Shown here piece after piece: positions 1 to 5,697 of a DNA stretch of 5,697 bases. This stretch comes from CAXGUU01 sp964012875 (GTDB lineage: Bacteria; Pseudomonadota; Gammaproteobacteria; Ga0077536). Under the pieces are notes generated by a model. It was not told the DNA's origin and ran no database searches. It saw nothing but the letters and a program-made list of their open reading frames with translations. Numbering within the stretch: the stretch's first letter is position 1; each line of letters starts with the position of its first letter. The DNA lies in contig CAXGUU010000216.1 of NCBI GenBank assembly GCA_964012875.1, forward strand, positions 1-5,697, written 5' to 3'. Position numbers and translations under genes: made by a program.

Positions 1-165
1 CCCGCCGATTTGCGCTTAGCGCGGCCGCATAAATTTCCGTCATCGCCCCGGAAAAACCTGAGGCCTGCGGCGGCGTAACGGGAACCAGCGCCGCCTGGAT
101 AGCGTCATCGGCATCAAGCCGGGTTTGATATGCTGGGACTGGTCAGTTTGTGTGGAGTTCGTTTC
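1..165. other. Upstream region of the dehydrogenase, with a possible divergent gene start
   Basis: No complete gene lies here. On the minus strand a frame with coding-like codon choice runs off the left edge. Its only in-frame start is an ATG at 43-41, giving MTEIYAAALSANRR, and no good ribosome site precedes it. The frame stays open upstream to about position 138 but offers no ATG, GTG or TTG there. On the plus strand one frame is open from 1 to a TAA at 76-78 and could equally be the tail of an upstream gene. A perfect 7 bp inverted repeat (69-75 with 89-95, 13-base loop) has no T-run after it, so it does not look like an intrinsic terminator. The two gene possibilities cannot be separated from this window. 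Confidence 0.25.
154..157 (+). promoter_or_regulatory. Ribosome binding site deciding the dehydrogenase start
   Basis: GGAG lies 8 bases before the ATG at 166. No comparable site precedes the earlier in-frame ATG at 130. Starting at 166 also places a clean signal peptide at the N-terminus, with its hydrophobic core near residue 8, so both lines of evidence favour 166. Confidence 0.6.
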
Positions 166-2016
166 ATGTTGTGCGTCCTGCGGTTCGGTTCAATTCTGTT
201 CTTTTTGACGGCTATATTTCAGCCGCTCCATGCGGTCGACGGTAAAGGGGTGTACGAGCAGCATTGCGCCGGTTGTCACGATACCGGGGCAGCGCGAGCG
301 CCAACGCTGGAGAAGCTTAAGGAAATGAGTGCCGAAAGCATCGTGCAGGCCCTTGAGACCGGCGCCATGCGTGTGATTGGGCAATGGAATGTGAACGGGC
401 CCGAACGTGTCGCTGTTGCCGAGTACTTAAGCGGCAAGTCTTTTGACTCCGCCTGGCAAGACACGGAAAACGCGACCTGTGCCGGCCCCCTGAGCTTTTC
501 AGAGCAGCCCTTTCAACGCGCTCATTGGAACGGCTGGGGTGTTAATGATGAGAACACGCGCTTCCAGTCGGGCAAAATGGCAGGACTCACCCGCGCGGAC
601 ATGCCAAAGCTCAAACTGAGCTGGGTGTTCGCGTTTCCAGGTGAGAACGTCGTCGAATCACCGCCGACGGTGGTCGATGGCAAACTCTTCATCGGCAGCC
701 GTAGTGGGCGCATCTACGCGCTCGACGCAGCGACGGGCTGTTCCTACTGGACTTACCAGGCGGGTGCGACGATCAAGAACGCGACGCGTCTTGCACATGT
801 CGGTCCCAACCAACAATTGATGCTTTTCTTTGGCGATATCGCCGGCTGGCTTTACGCGCTGGACGCGACCAGCGGCGAGCTGATTTGGAAAATCCGCGCC
901 GACAAACACGATGCGGCTCGCATCGTTGGCGGGGTTCAGATCGACGGTGACGATCTCTACATCGGTGTGTCGTCTCTCGAGGAGGGCATGTCGATGGATC
1001 CTGATTACGCGTGCTGCTCCTTTCGTGGCTCGATCCTGAAAATCGATGCCGCCACCGGACGTGTCATCTGGCAGACCTACACCATTGAACAGCTGGCCTC
1101 GGCGCAGGGCAAAAACCAGCATGGCAAACAAACCCGTGGTCCGTCGGGCGCTTCGGTCTGGTCGGCGGTTACGCTCGACCACAAACTCAAGCGACTTTAC
1201 GTCGCCACCAGCGACAACTATTCACATCCGGCTACCGCTACATCTGACTCGATTCTCGCACTGTCGATGCAAACCGGAGCCATAGAATGGGTCTACCAGG
1301 GGCTGGCGGGTGACGTCTGGAATTCGTCATGCCACGTTGATGACAACGACAACTGTCCGGACAACCAGGGACCCGACGAGGACATGGGGTCCTCGCCGAT
1401 GCTGATCACGCTCAAATCGGGTCAGCGATTGCTCGCCGCCGGACAGAAGACCGGCATTCTGCACGTACTGGATCCCGACAAGGACGGTCAGTTGCTATGG
1501 CAGAAGAAGGTCGCAGACGGCGGTATCCTCGGTGGTATCGAATGGGGGCCGGCCACTGACGGCAAAAATTTCTATGTTGCCAAAGCCGATGTCACCTGGC
1601 GCGATCAACGTTTCATCTCCAACGACACGGAACTCAACCCTTACACTGGGGGGGGTATTGTCGCCATCGACGCGGCCACTCAGGACATCGTGTGGGAAGC
1701 ACCACCGGTGAGCTGTGAAGGGCGCGAAAGCTGCAGTCCGGCGCAAACGGCGGCGGTATCGGGTTTCCCCGGGGTCATCATGACCGGTTCGCTGAGCGGC
1801 GTGATGCGGGCTTTCGATGCCGATTCCGGAGAGTTGTTGTGGCATTACGACACTGTCCGCGAGTACGAATCGGTCAACGGCGCACGCGCCTACGGTGGTG
1901 CGATTGATGGTCCGGGGGCGGTGATCGCCGACGGCAGGGTCTATTTGACGTCGGGCTACGCCAAGTTCGGCGGGCTGCCGGGGAACGTGCTGCTGGTCTT
2001 TGAACCCGGTGGGTAG
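166..2016 (+). CDS. Secreted cytochrome c / PQQ quinohaemoprotein dehydrogenase, polyvinyl-alcohol-dehydrogenase type
   Basis: Predicted 616 aa periplasmic quinohaemoprotein that would oxidise an alcohol with PQQ and pass electrons to an attached haem c. Residues 1-23 form a signal peptide ending LHA. A short cytochrome c domain follows, with haem motif CAGCH at 34-38 and a likely axial Met at 68 in the segment GAMRV. From about residue 120 there is a beta-propeller with at least seven strand repeats of the type YALDAATG...W (near 183, 229, 290, 363, 432, 498 and 547). Cys283-Cys284 is a vicinal pair, as in PQQ alcohol dehydrogenases. Other cysteines (105, 192, 389, 397, 517, 523) could form periplasmic disulfides. 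Domain order, length and the C-terminal GYAKFGGLPGNVLL segment fit the polyvinyl alcohol dehydrogenase (cytochrome) family. That family is broad, so the substrate is unknown and PVA itself is not implied. The gene stands alone on its strand. A G8 run lies at 1648-1655. Confidence 0.85.
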   Translation: MLCVLRFGSILFFLTAIFQPLHAVDGKGVYEQHCAGCHDTGAARAPTLEKLKEMSAESIVQALETGAMRVIGQWNVNGPERVAVAEYLSGKSFDSAWQDTENATCAGPLSFSEQPFQRAHWNGWGVNDENTRFQSGKMAGLTRADMPKLKLSWVFAFPGENVVESPPTVVDGKLFIGSRSGRIYALDAATGCSYWTYQAGATIKNATRLAHVGPNQQLMLFFGDIAGWLYALDATSGELIWKIRADKHDAARIVGGVQIDGDDLYIGVSSLEEGMSMDPDYACCSFRGSILKIDAATGRVIWQTYTIEQLASAQGKNQHGKQTRGPSGASVWSAVTLDHKLKRLYVATSDNYSHPATATSDSILALSMQTGAIEWVYQGLAGDVWNSSCHVDDNDNCPDNQGPDEDMGSSPMLITLKSGQRLLAAGQKTGILHVLDPDKDGQLLWQKKVADGGILGGIEWGPATDGKNFYVAKADVTWRDQRFISNDTELNPYTGGGIVAIDAATQDIVWEAPPVSCEGRESCSPAQTAAVSGFPGVIMTGSLSGVMRAFDADSGELLWHYDTVREYESVNGARAYGGAIDGPGAVIADGRVYLTSGYAKFGGLPGNVLLVFEPGG

Positions 2017-2053
2017 CGCGGCCGACAAGCGTTGGTCCGACACAACAGCGGGT

Positions 2054-2073
2054 GGCCGCAACTGCGTTGTGCC
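2054..2073. other. Stem-loop in the convergent gap between the dehydrogenase and yajD
   Basis: The 94 bp between the two converging stop codons (2017-2110) contains a hairpin: six pairs (2057-2062 with 2066-2071, one G-T) plus two more across a one-base bulge, with a 3-base loop. An alternative pairing joins CACAAC at 2041-2046 with GTTGTG at 2066-2071. Neither strand has a T-run after it, so a canonical intrinsic terminator is not supported. It might still mark the 3' ends of both transcripts, for example with Rho. This is inference from position. Confidence 0.25.
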
Positions 2074-2110
2074 CGACCCCCTGACCCTCAGCTAGGCACC
2101 ACCCGTTTCC

Positions 2111-2494
2111 TTATTTTTCCTCGGATTCCTGCGACTTCAGCAGCGCGCCCAGATCAGCAAACGGCTGGTGCGACCCTCTTTCGGTTTCGCGCTCGGCGTT
2201 AAAAACGCTGGCGGACTGTTGTTGCTTCTGATGCTCATTGTCGTGACAGTACAGGCACAGTAATTCCCAGTTGCTGCCATCGTCTGGATTGTCATCGTGA
2301 TCGTGATTGCGGTGGTGAACGGTGAGCTCGTGCAGGTTGCTGTGGTCGAATTCGCGCTGGCAGCGACCACATATCCTAGGGTAGAGCTTTAGCGCCTTAG
2401 CACGATAGCTCTGCTCCCTAGAATCGCGGGCTTTCCGTGCGGCTGCAACGACGGCGTCGAGCTTTGCATGGTCGATGTCCTTTTTGCCGGCCAC
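2111..2494 (-). CDS. yajD: YajD-like HNH nuclease family protein
   Basis: Predicted 127 aa cytoplasmic protein closely resembling E. coli YajD (about 115 aa) through the whole core: ALKLYPRICGRC, then ELTVHH, then DGSNWELLCLYCHDNEH, then PFADL near the C-terminus. Two CxxC pairs (Cys42/45 and Cys80/83) probably bind a structural zinc. His60/His61, Asn75 and His84 or His88 supply the HNH signature. Nuclease activity follows from the family; the biological role of YajD is not established. It has an N-terminal extension of about 15 charged residues compared with the E. coli protein. The start is a GTG, forced because an in-frame TGA lies one codon upstream; the only ribosome-site candidate is a weak GGGT 7 bases before it. 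The gene follows the hydrolase after 3 bases, so translational coupling is likely. Confidence 0.9.
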   Translation of the reverse strand: MAGKKDIDHAKLDAVVAAARKARDSREQSYRAKALKLYPRICGRCQREFDHSNLHELTVHHRNHDHDDNPDDGSNWELLCLYCHDNEHQKQQQSASVFNAERETERGSHQPFADLGALLKSQESEEK

Positions 2495-2497
2495 GGG

Positions 2498-3757
2498 TCA
2501 ACCCGCACGCTCGAGTATCTCGTTTAAGGTTCGCACCAGGATTGGCCGAAACCGCGCATAGTTCTCGCTCATAGGGAAATGGCCGAAGCCTTCGAGCATT
2601 TCGTAGTGCACGCCTTCGCCAATCGCTTTGGCCGAGGCTTCTACATGCGCCGGGGGACAGGTGAAGTCGTACTCGCCGGCGTACATGTAGATCGGAACTT
2701 TGCTGGCATCAATGCGGCCAGAGCGTGAGTCATCGGTGTTGTCGACTCCCCAGAAATGCAGGTCGTTGCGCAGGCTGCGCGGGTGTGCGCTCTGCATCAT
2801 GCGATTGATCTGCCGGTCCCAGCGCGACATTACTGGCGGTACTACCGCGTCGACCAGTCCAGCCTCCATCATGCCAACGTTGATCTCCGGGTTGATCCAC
2901 CAATCGTGAAAGAACCCGTAGGTGGGTACGGCACCAGCCATTCCCACAACACCACGGAAACGCTCGGGGAAACGTTCGGCCAGGTGTAACGCGAGCACGC
3001 CGCCGATGCTGCAGCCGAGAAAGATCGGTCGATCCAGTGCCAGCGCGTCGCTGAAGTTGACCACGAATTGGGTCAGCCAATCTGAGGTCAGCAGATGATC
3101 TTCGGCAAAGAAGTCTTTGTCATACGGCGGATCTGATTTGCCGTGCGAAGGCAAATCATAGGCAATAAAGCGAAAGCGTTTTGTGAGTTCCCGATCTTCG
3201 AGCAAATCCCGCCACTCCCGATTCTCGTTGCCTGCGGTATGCTGGCACAGTACCGGAATGCCTTCGCCGGCCTCGAAATAAAACACTTTGTGCCGGCATC
3301 CATCGACGGTCACATTGGTGTAGCGGCCCACGGCCTGCCACTCGTCATGCCATTCGGGGTCAGTTGGTAAGACGACGCCCCCATTCAGGTTTCGCCCGAC
3401 TGCGATCCACATCGAAAATGTCGTCATCTGTTGCATGAGCAGCTGGATATCGCCTTCGAAAGTCATGTTGCCAACAGCAATGGCGGCAAACACCGCATGG
3501 TTCATCGCCGGTGGTTCGGGCTTGAACAGGTCAGCCCAGACAGTGGTATCCGCCGCCAGCGTGAAGCGGCTTTTAACCAGCGGCCCACCGTCTTCGGTGA
3601 TTGTGGCGATGCGCCCCTCCATAACTTCGAAGGTGTATCGGCTCGCTCCAATAGCGAGCGTAAAGGCGTCGCTGAATCCGCGGCCATTGTTCGCGCAGGC
3701 AGGGTCTTCGTTGATGGCTGCGGTCCAGCGATCAATCCAATTCCGATCGATAGTCAT
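2498..3757 (-). CDS. Alpha/beta hydrolase with N-terminal SCP2-like domain
   Basis: Predicted 419 aa cytoplasmic protein with no signal peptide. Residues 1 to about 125 resemble a sterol-carrier-protein-2-type lipid-binding fold: a segment with YTFEVMEGRI, then a helix rich in W, F and P near 74-83, then NMTFEGDIQLLMQQM at 97-111. Residues from about 147 are a classic alpha/beta hydrolase. An oxyanion-type HTAG is at 173-176, YDLPSHGKSDPP at 200-211, the nucleophile elbow GCSIG at 248-252 (Ser250), a probable acid Asp364 in AGEYDFT, and the catalytic His393 in GFGHFP. All three triad residues are present, so it should be active as an esterase or C-C/C-X hydrolase; the substrate cannot be deduced. 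The SCP2-like part may help bind a hydrophobic substrate (inference). A weak purine-rich ribosome site (GAAGAG) ends 9 bases before the ATG. The gene is cotranscribed with yajD by spacing. Confidence 0.8.
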   Translation of the reverse strand: MTIDRNWIDRWTAAINEDPACANNGRGFSDAFTLAIGASRYTFEVMEGRIATITEDGGPLVKSRFTLAADTTVWADLFKPEPPAMNHAVFAAIAVGNMTFEGDIQLLMQQMTTFSMWIAVGRNLNGGVVLPTDPEWHDEWQAVGRYTNVTVDGCRHKVFYFEAGEGIPVLCQHTAGNENREWRDLLEDRELTKRFRFIAYDLPSHGKSDPPYDKDFFAEDHLLTSDWLTQFVVNFSDALALDRPIFLGCSIGGVLALHLAERFPERFRGVVGMAGAVPTYGFFHDWWINPEINVGMMEAGLVDAVVPPVMSRWDRQINRMMQSAHPRSLRNDLHFWGVDNTDDSRSGRIDASKVPIYMYAGEYDFTCPPAHVEASAKAIGEGVHYEMLEGFGHFPMSENYARFRPILVRTLNEILERAG

Positions 3758-3877
3758 CTTTTGGGTCTCTTCGTTAATCCAGTAGAGGGAAACTGATTAG
3801 GGCCAATAGCAGCTTCTTATAAGCAGTCTCAAAATTTCTCGCAGTATAGGCAAGGCCGCGGGCTTTTGTGCTGAAAC
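3758..3877. other. Gap between amidase and hydrolase genes
   Basis: This 120 bp stretch is AT-richer than the flanking genes and is the only sizeable gap inside the minus-strand cluster. I see no T-run terminator after the amidase stop and no convincing -35/-10 pair before the hydrolase. On the minus strand there are isolated -10-like hexamers, TATACT at 3848-3843 and TATAAG at 3822-3817, but neither has a good partner at the usual spacing. A separate promoter for hydrolase plus yajD is possible but not shown. Confidence 0.3.
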
Positions 3878-4798
3878 TTATTTGAAAACAGAAAGGGGTA
3901 ACTCACAACACACCGTCCAGTTCGGCTGATTGACGATTTCAGCAATACGCAGATCAGCCGCGACGCTCAACAGGCAGTAAGCCTGTTCGCTACTCAGGCC
4001 ATGAAGTTTCTGAATTTCGTCAATCATATATCGCGCCGCGTCCTGCGCCGCGCGGAACAAGTCGTTGCCGATGCCGGTGGTGACGAGGCTGTCGCCGGTG
4101 TCACGTTTGGCGGTTGCGGGTACTTCGAAGCGCGGGCTCGGTGCGCGTTGCTGCTTCTGCAGATTAAAGCGTGCTTCGATTGATAATGTTGTTTCAATGG
4201 CGGTTCCGCAGAGTTCGCCGTCGCCCTGGGCGGCGTGGCCGTCGCCGGCGGAGAACAGCGCGCCCTTGGTAGCGACTGGCAAATACAGCGTGGTGCCCGC
4301 GACCAGTGAGCAGATATCCATGTTGCCACCAGTCGGCAGTGGCGGAATCGCACTGTGATTCCCCGTCGCCGCGGGCGCGACACCAATGGTGCCGGCGAAG
4401 GGGCGGGTCGGCAGCGAAACGCCGGGTAGGAATTCGACGGTCGTCTCGTCGTACTTGGAAATGTTGACATAGGCATCTTTAAAGTCGTCGGCGAGTAAGC
4501 CAAACCCGGGAATGATTGCCGTCCAGCCCCAGTCCGATATTTCAAATCCCTCGATGTGGACCACCAGCGTGTCGCCGGGTTCAGCACCGTCAATCGCGAC
4601 CGGGCCAGTCAGCGGATTGGCGTGCTCGAGCTTCAGTTCAGCCAGGGTAGCGGTGTCGGAATCCGGCTGCATGAGCCCACGCGAGGCATCGAGCAATTCA
4701 AGTTGAACCCGCTCCCCAGGCGCGACGACCAGGGCTGGGGCGTTGCTGTTATCCCAGCCGAGGTGGTGGTCATGTTGATGAATAGTCTTGATAGTCAT
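3878..4798 (-). CDS. Acetamidase/formamidase family amidase
   Basis: Predicted 306 aa cytoplasmic amidase of the FmdA/AmdA family, which releases ammonia from formamide, acetamide or related short amides. Family hallmarks run in order: HHLGWDNSNAP at 11-21, the segment GPVAIDGAEPGDTLVVH at 65-81, GWTAIIPGFG at 91-100, PFAGTIGVAP at 133-142, PLPTGGNMD at 153-161, and the diagnostic SAGDGHAAQGDGELCGTAIE at 183-202, which holds conserved acidic and His residues. Length is normal for the short bacterial form, with no truncation. The start is placed at 4798 because GGAG lies 5 bases before it and family similarity begins there. The open frame continues to an ATG at 4873, but that would add 25 unrelated residues and overlap ybaK by 47 bp. 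It lies 28 bp after ybaK, so cotranscription is likely. The exact amide substrate is unknown. Confidence 0.88.
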   Translation of the reverse strand: MTIKTIHQHDHHLGWDNSNAPALVVAPGERVQLELLDASRGLMQPDSDTATLAELKLEHANPLTGPVAIDGAEPGDTLVVHIEGFEISDWGWTAIIPGFGLLADDFKDAYVNISKYDETTVEFLPGVSLPTRPFAGTIGVAPAATGNHSAIPPLPTGGNMDICSLVAGTTLYLPVATKGALFSAGDGHAAQGDGELCGTAIETTLSIEARFNLQKQQRAPSPRFEVPATAKRDTGDSLVTTGIGNDLFRAAQDAARYMIDEIQKLHGLSSEQAYCLLSVAADLRIAEIVNQPNWTVCCELPLSVFK

Positions 4799-4803
4799 TC
4801 CAA

Positions 4804-4807
4804 CTCC
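4804..4807 (-). promoter_or_regulatory. Ribosome binding site deciding the amidase start
   Basis: GGAG on the minus strand ends 5 bases before the ATG at 4798-4796. It lies within the 28 bp gap after the ybaK stop and supports this start over the upstream in-frame ATG at 4873. Confidence 0.65.
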
Positions 4808-4826
4808 GTGAAATTTGAGCTTGCTA

Positions 4827-5300
4827 CTATTCGCTGCGTGCAATGGACTCAAGTTTTGCTTCGAGTAGTTCAATCAGTGCACCGGGCGCGAGCGCGAGAT
4901 CCAGTCCCCGTCTGCCACCGCTGACATAGACGGTCTGCAGGTCGGTGGCGCTTTTGTCCAGTACACATGGGAGCGGCTTCTTCTGGCCCAGTGGGCTGAT
5001 CCCACCCATGACATAACCTGTCGCGCGTTCGGCATCCTTGCGTTCGGCGAGTTGCGCCCTGCGGGCGGCGCAGGCGCGGGCCATCGCCTTCATGTTGAGC
5101 GTTTGCGCTACGGGCACAATGCCCATCGCCAGTGGACCTGAATCAAGTTCGACAATCAGGGTCTTGAATACGTGGGCGGGATCAAGTCCCAGTTTCTCCG
5201 CCGCCTCCAGCCCATAGGCGCGGGCATCGGGGTCGTGTTCGTAGGTCAGAACCTGATGCTCTATCGAACGTTTTTGCAGCAGCTTGATGGCCGGCGTCAT
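4827..5300 (-). CDS. ybaK: YbaK family Cys-tRNA(Pro) deacylase
   Basis: Predicted 157 aa cytoplasmic protein, close to full-length E. coli YbaK (159 aa) and alignable end to end by eye. It hydrolyses cysteine from tRNA(Pro) mischarged by prolyl-tRNA synthetase, a trans-editing step. Visible marks are MTPAIKLL at the N-terminus, TYEHDP at 19-24, KLGLDP then VFKTL with the conserved Lys46, GYVMGGISPLGQKKPLP at 95-111, and YVSGGRRGLDL at 125-135. The matching N-terminus fixes the start, although no Shine-Dalgarno-like sequence is visible before it, so initiation may be weak or from a short leader. It is first in the minus-strand cluster and divergent from the lipoprotein gene across 114 bp. Its link to the amidase is probably just shared transcription. 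Confidence 0.93.
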   Translation of the reverse strand: MTPAIKLLQKRSIEHQVLTYEHDPDARAYGLEAAEKLGLDPAHVFKTLIVELDSGPLAMGIVPVAQTLNMKAMARACAARRAQLAERKDAERATGYVMGGISPLGQKKPLPCVLDKSATDLQTVYVSGGRRGLDLALAPGALIELLEAKLESIARSE

Positions 5301-5369
5301 GCGGGTGAGTCGTGGGCTATTCGGATCTGATCAGCATAACGGCAGCGCCTGCACAAAACGAGATAGCGA

Positions 5370-5375
5370 TACAAT
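5370..5375 (+). promoter_or_regulatory. Possible -10 element for the lipoprotein gene
   Basis: TACAAT matches the sigma-70 -10 consensus at five of six positions and lies 39 bases before the lipoprotein ATG, predicting a start of transcription near 5382. No good -35 hexamer is found at 16-18 bp spacing. A perfect 8 bp palindrome, CTGATCAG, sits at 5327-5334 in the same divergent region and could be a regulator site, but palindromes this short arise by chance. Confidence 0.25.
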
Positions 5376-5383
5376 CAACTGCC

Positions 5384-5422
5384 ATGAACAGCGTCAGTAA
5401 CCGAAGCGGGGACCATGAATAA
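5384..5422 (+). other. Short reading frame overlapping the lipoprotein start
   Basis: An ATG at 5384 opens a 12-codon frame (MNSVSNRSGDHE) ending in TAA at 5420-5422, overlapping the lipoprotein ATG at 5415 in another frame. No ribosome site precedes it. If the weak -10 at 5370-5375 is real, this ATG would lie about 2 bases from the RNA 5' end. It could be a leaderless leader peptide or chance. Confidence 0.15.
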
Positions 5423-5697
5423 ACGTCGCGCGGTGATCATTTTTCTGATCGGGCTGGCACTGGTGCTTGGTAGTTGCGCACCGCTCGGCTCTGCCCTTTA
5501 CCGGGAATTCACCGAACGGCCCGCTGTTTCGCTGACGCCGGGGACGGCGGTCCGCGCCGAACCGGCGCAGGTTACCGAAAATCGCCGTGCACGACTGGTG
5601 GTTCATCTGGCGGTAGATACATTTTCTGTGCAGGCGTCCAAAGACAACGGCAACACCGAGTACCACGCAAGATACCGTTTCCCGCTGGACTACGAGA
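5415..5697 (+). CDS. Predicted lipoprotein, N-terminal part, unknown function
   Basis: The first 94 codons of a gene that continues beyond the right edge. Residues 1-20 are a short lipoprotein signal: basic MNKRR, hydrophobic core VIIFLIGLALVLG, then a lipobox ending GSC with the lipidated Cys21. The mature part begins with a linker rich in Pro and Ala (about 40-60), then a segment of alternating hydrophobic residues from RARLVVHLAVDTF to YHARYRFPLDYE that suggests beta strands. Asp is not at the +2 position (Ala22 is), so outer-membrane sorting is the default expectation. I do not recognise the family. The only ribosome-site candidate is GGGG at 5408-5411, just 3 bases before the ATG, which is tighter than usual. 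The gene is divergent from ybaK. Confidence 0.7.
   Translation, partial: MNKRRAVIIFLIGLALVLGSCAPLGSALYREFTERPAVSLTPGTAVRAEPAQVTENRRARLVVHLAVDTFSVQASKDNGNTEYHARYRFPLDYE

Noticed and set aside
658..1182. Long minus-strand open frame (174 codons) opposite the dehydrogenase
   Set aside because: It is rich in Arg and low in protein-like pattern, lies fully antisense to a gene with clear family motifs, and is typical of GC-rich antisense frames.
1495..2061. Minus-strand open frame (188 codons) opposite the dehydrogenase C-terminus
   Set aside because: Antisense shadow of a well-supported coding region, with no recognisable domain.
2111..2494. YajD HNH protein as part of a mobile or defence system
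   Set aside because: It matches the chromosomal YajD family closely, and no restriction, integrase, terminase or toxin gene is nearby.
2498..3757. The hydrolase as oxidised-PVA hydrolase, partner of the PVADH-type enzyme in a pva-like operon
   Set aside because: It is on the opposite strand, has no signal peptide, carries an SCP2-like domain and has the sequence marks of a general alpha/beta hydrolase. Known oxidised-PVA hydrolases are exported and encoded beside pvaA in the same direction.
3431..3796. Two overlapping plus-strand open frames of about 120 codons opposite the hydrolase N-terminus
   Set aside because: Antisense to the SCP2-like region; no motif, signal or ribosome site.
4024..4593. 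Minus-strand open frame (189 codons) in another frame of the amidase gene
   Set aside because: Very Arg-, Ser- and Pro-rich translation overlapping a gene whose family motifs are all in the other frame.
4799..4873. N-terminal extension of the amidase from the ATG at 4873
   Set aside because: It overlaps ybaK, has no family similarity, and the internal ATG at 4798 has a good ribosome site.
5394..5666. Minus-strand open frame of 90 codons opposite the lipoprotein
   Set aside because: The plus strand encodes a clear lipoprotein signal; the minus translation has no coherent features.

Overview
This 5.7 kb window is GC-rich, densely packed bacterial chromosome, most likely from a gammaproteobacterium, probably free-living. 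That is inferred from the YajD and YbaK proteins, which closely resemble the enterobacterial ones, and from a periplasmic c-type cytochrome/PQQ enzyme that implies a respiring Gram-negative cell. No taxon can be fixed from the window alone. I see no rRNA, tRNA, CRISPR array, insertion sequence or phage gene.

Layout. Positions 1-165 are the upstream region of the first gene, perhaps with the start of a divergent gene at the left edge. From 166 to 2016 on the plus strand is a secreted quinohaemoprotein of the polyvinyl-alcohol-dehydrogenase type: a short N-terminal cytochrome c domain followed by a PQQ-type beta-propeller. It converges across a 94 bp gap on a four-gene minus-strand cluster. In transcription order the cluster is ybaK (5300-4827, Cys-tRNA(Pro) deacylase), an acetamidase/formamidase-family amidase (4798-3878), an alpha/beta hydrolase with an N-terminal SCP2-like domain (3757-2498), and yajD (2494-2111, HNH-family protein). 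The gaps are 28, 120 and 3 bp. ybaK with the amidase, and the hydrolase with yajD, look like cotranscribed pairs; whether all four share one transcript is uncertain. Divergent from ybaK, a predicted lipoprotein of unknown function starts at 5415 and runs off the right edge.

How the genes relate. The only clear biochemical theme is hydrolysis or oxidation of small organic compounds (alcohol oxidation in the periplasm; amide and ester or C-C hydrolysis in the cytoplasm), alongside housekeeping functions (tRNA proofreading, HNH protein). No pathway can be read from it. Two starts are corrected relative to the longest open frame: 166 rather than 130 for the dehydrogenase, and 4798 rather than 4873 for the amidase. 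I found no convincing undescribed system. The points most worth a second look are the SCP2-hydrolase fusion, the same-frame UGA-C junction between the hydrolase and yajD, the dehydrogenase's unknown substrate and its G8 tract, and the short reading frame overlapping the lipoprotein start.
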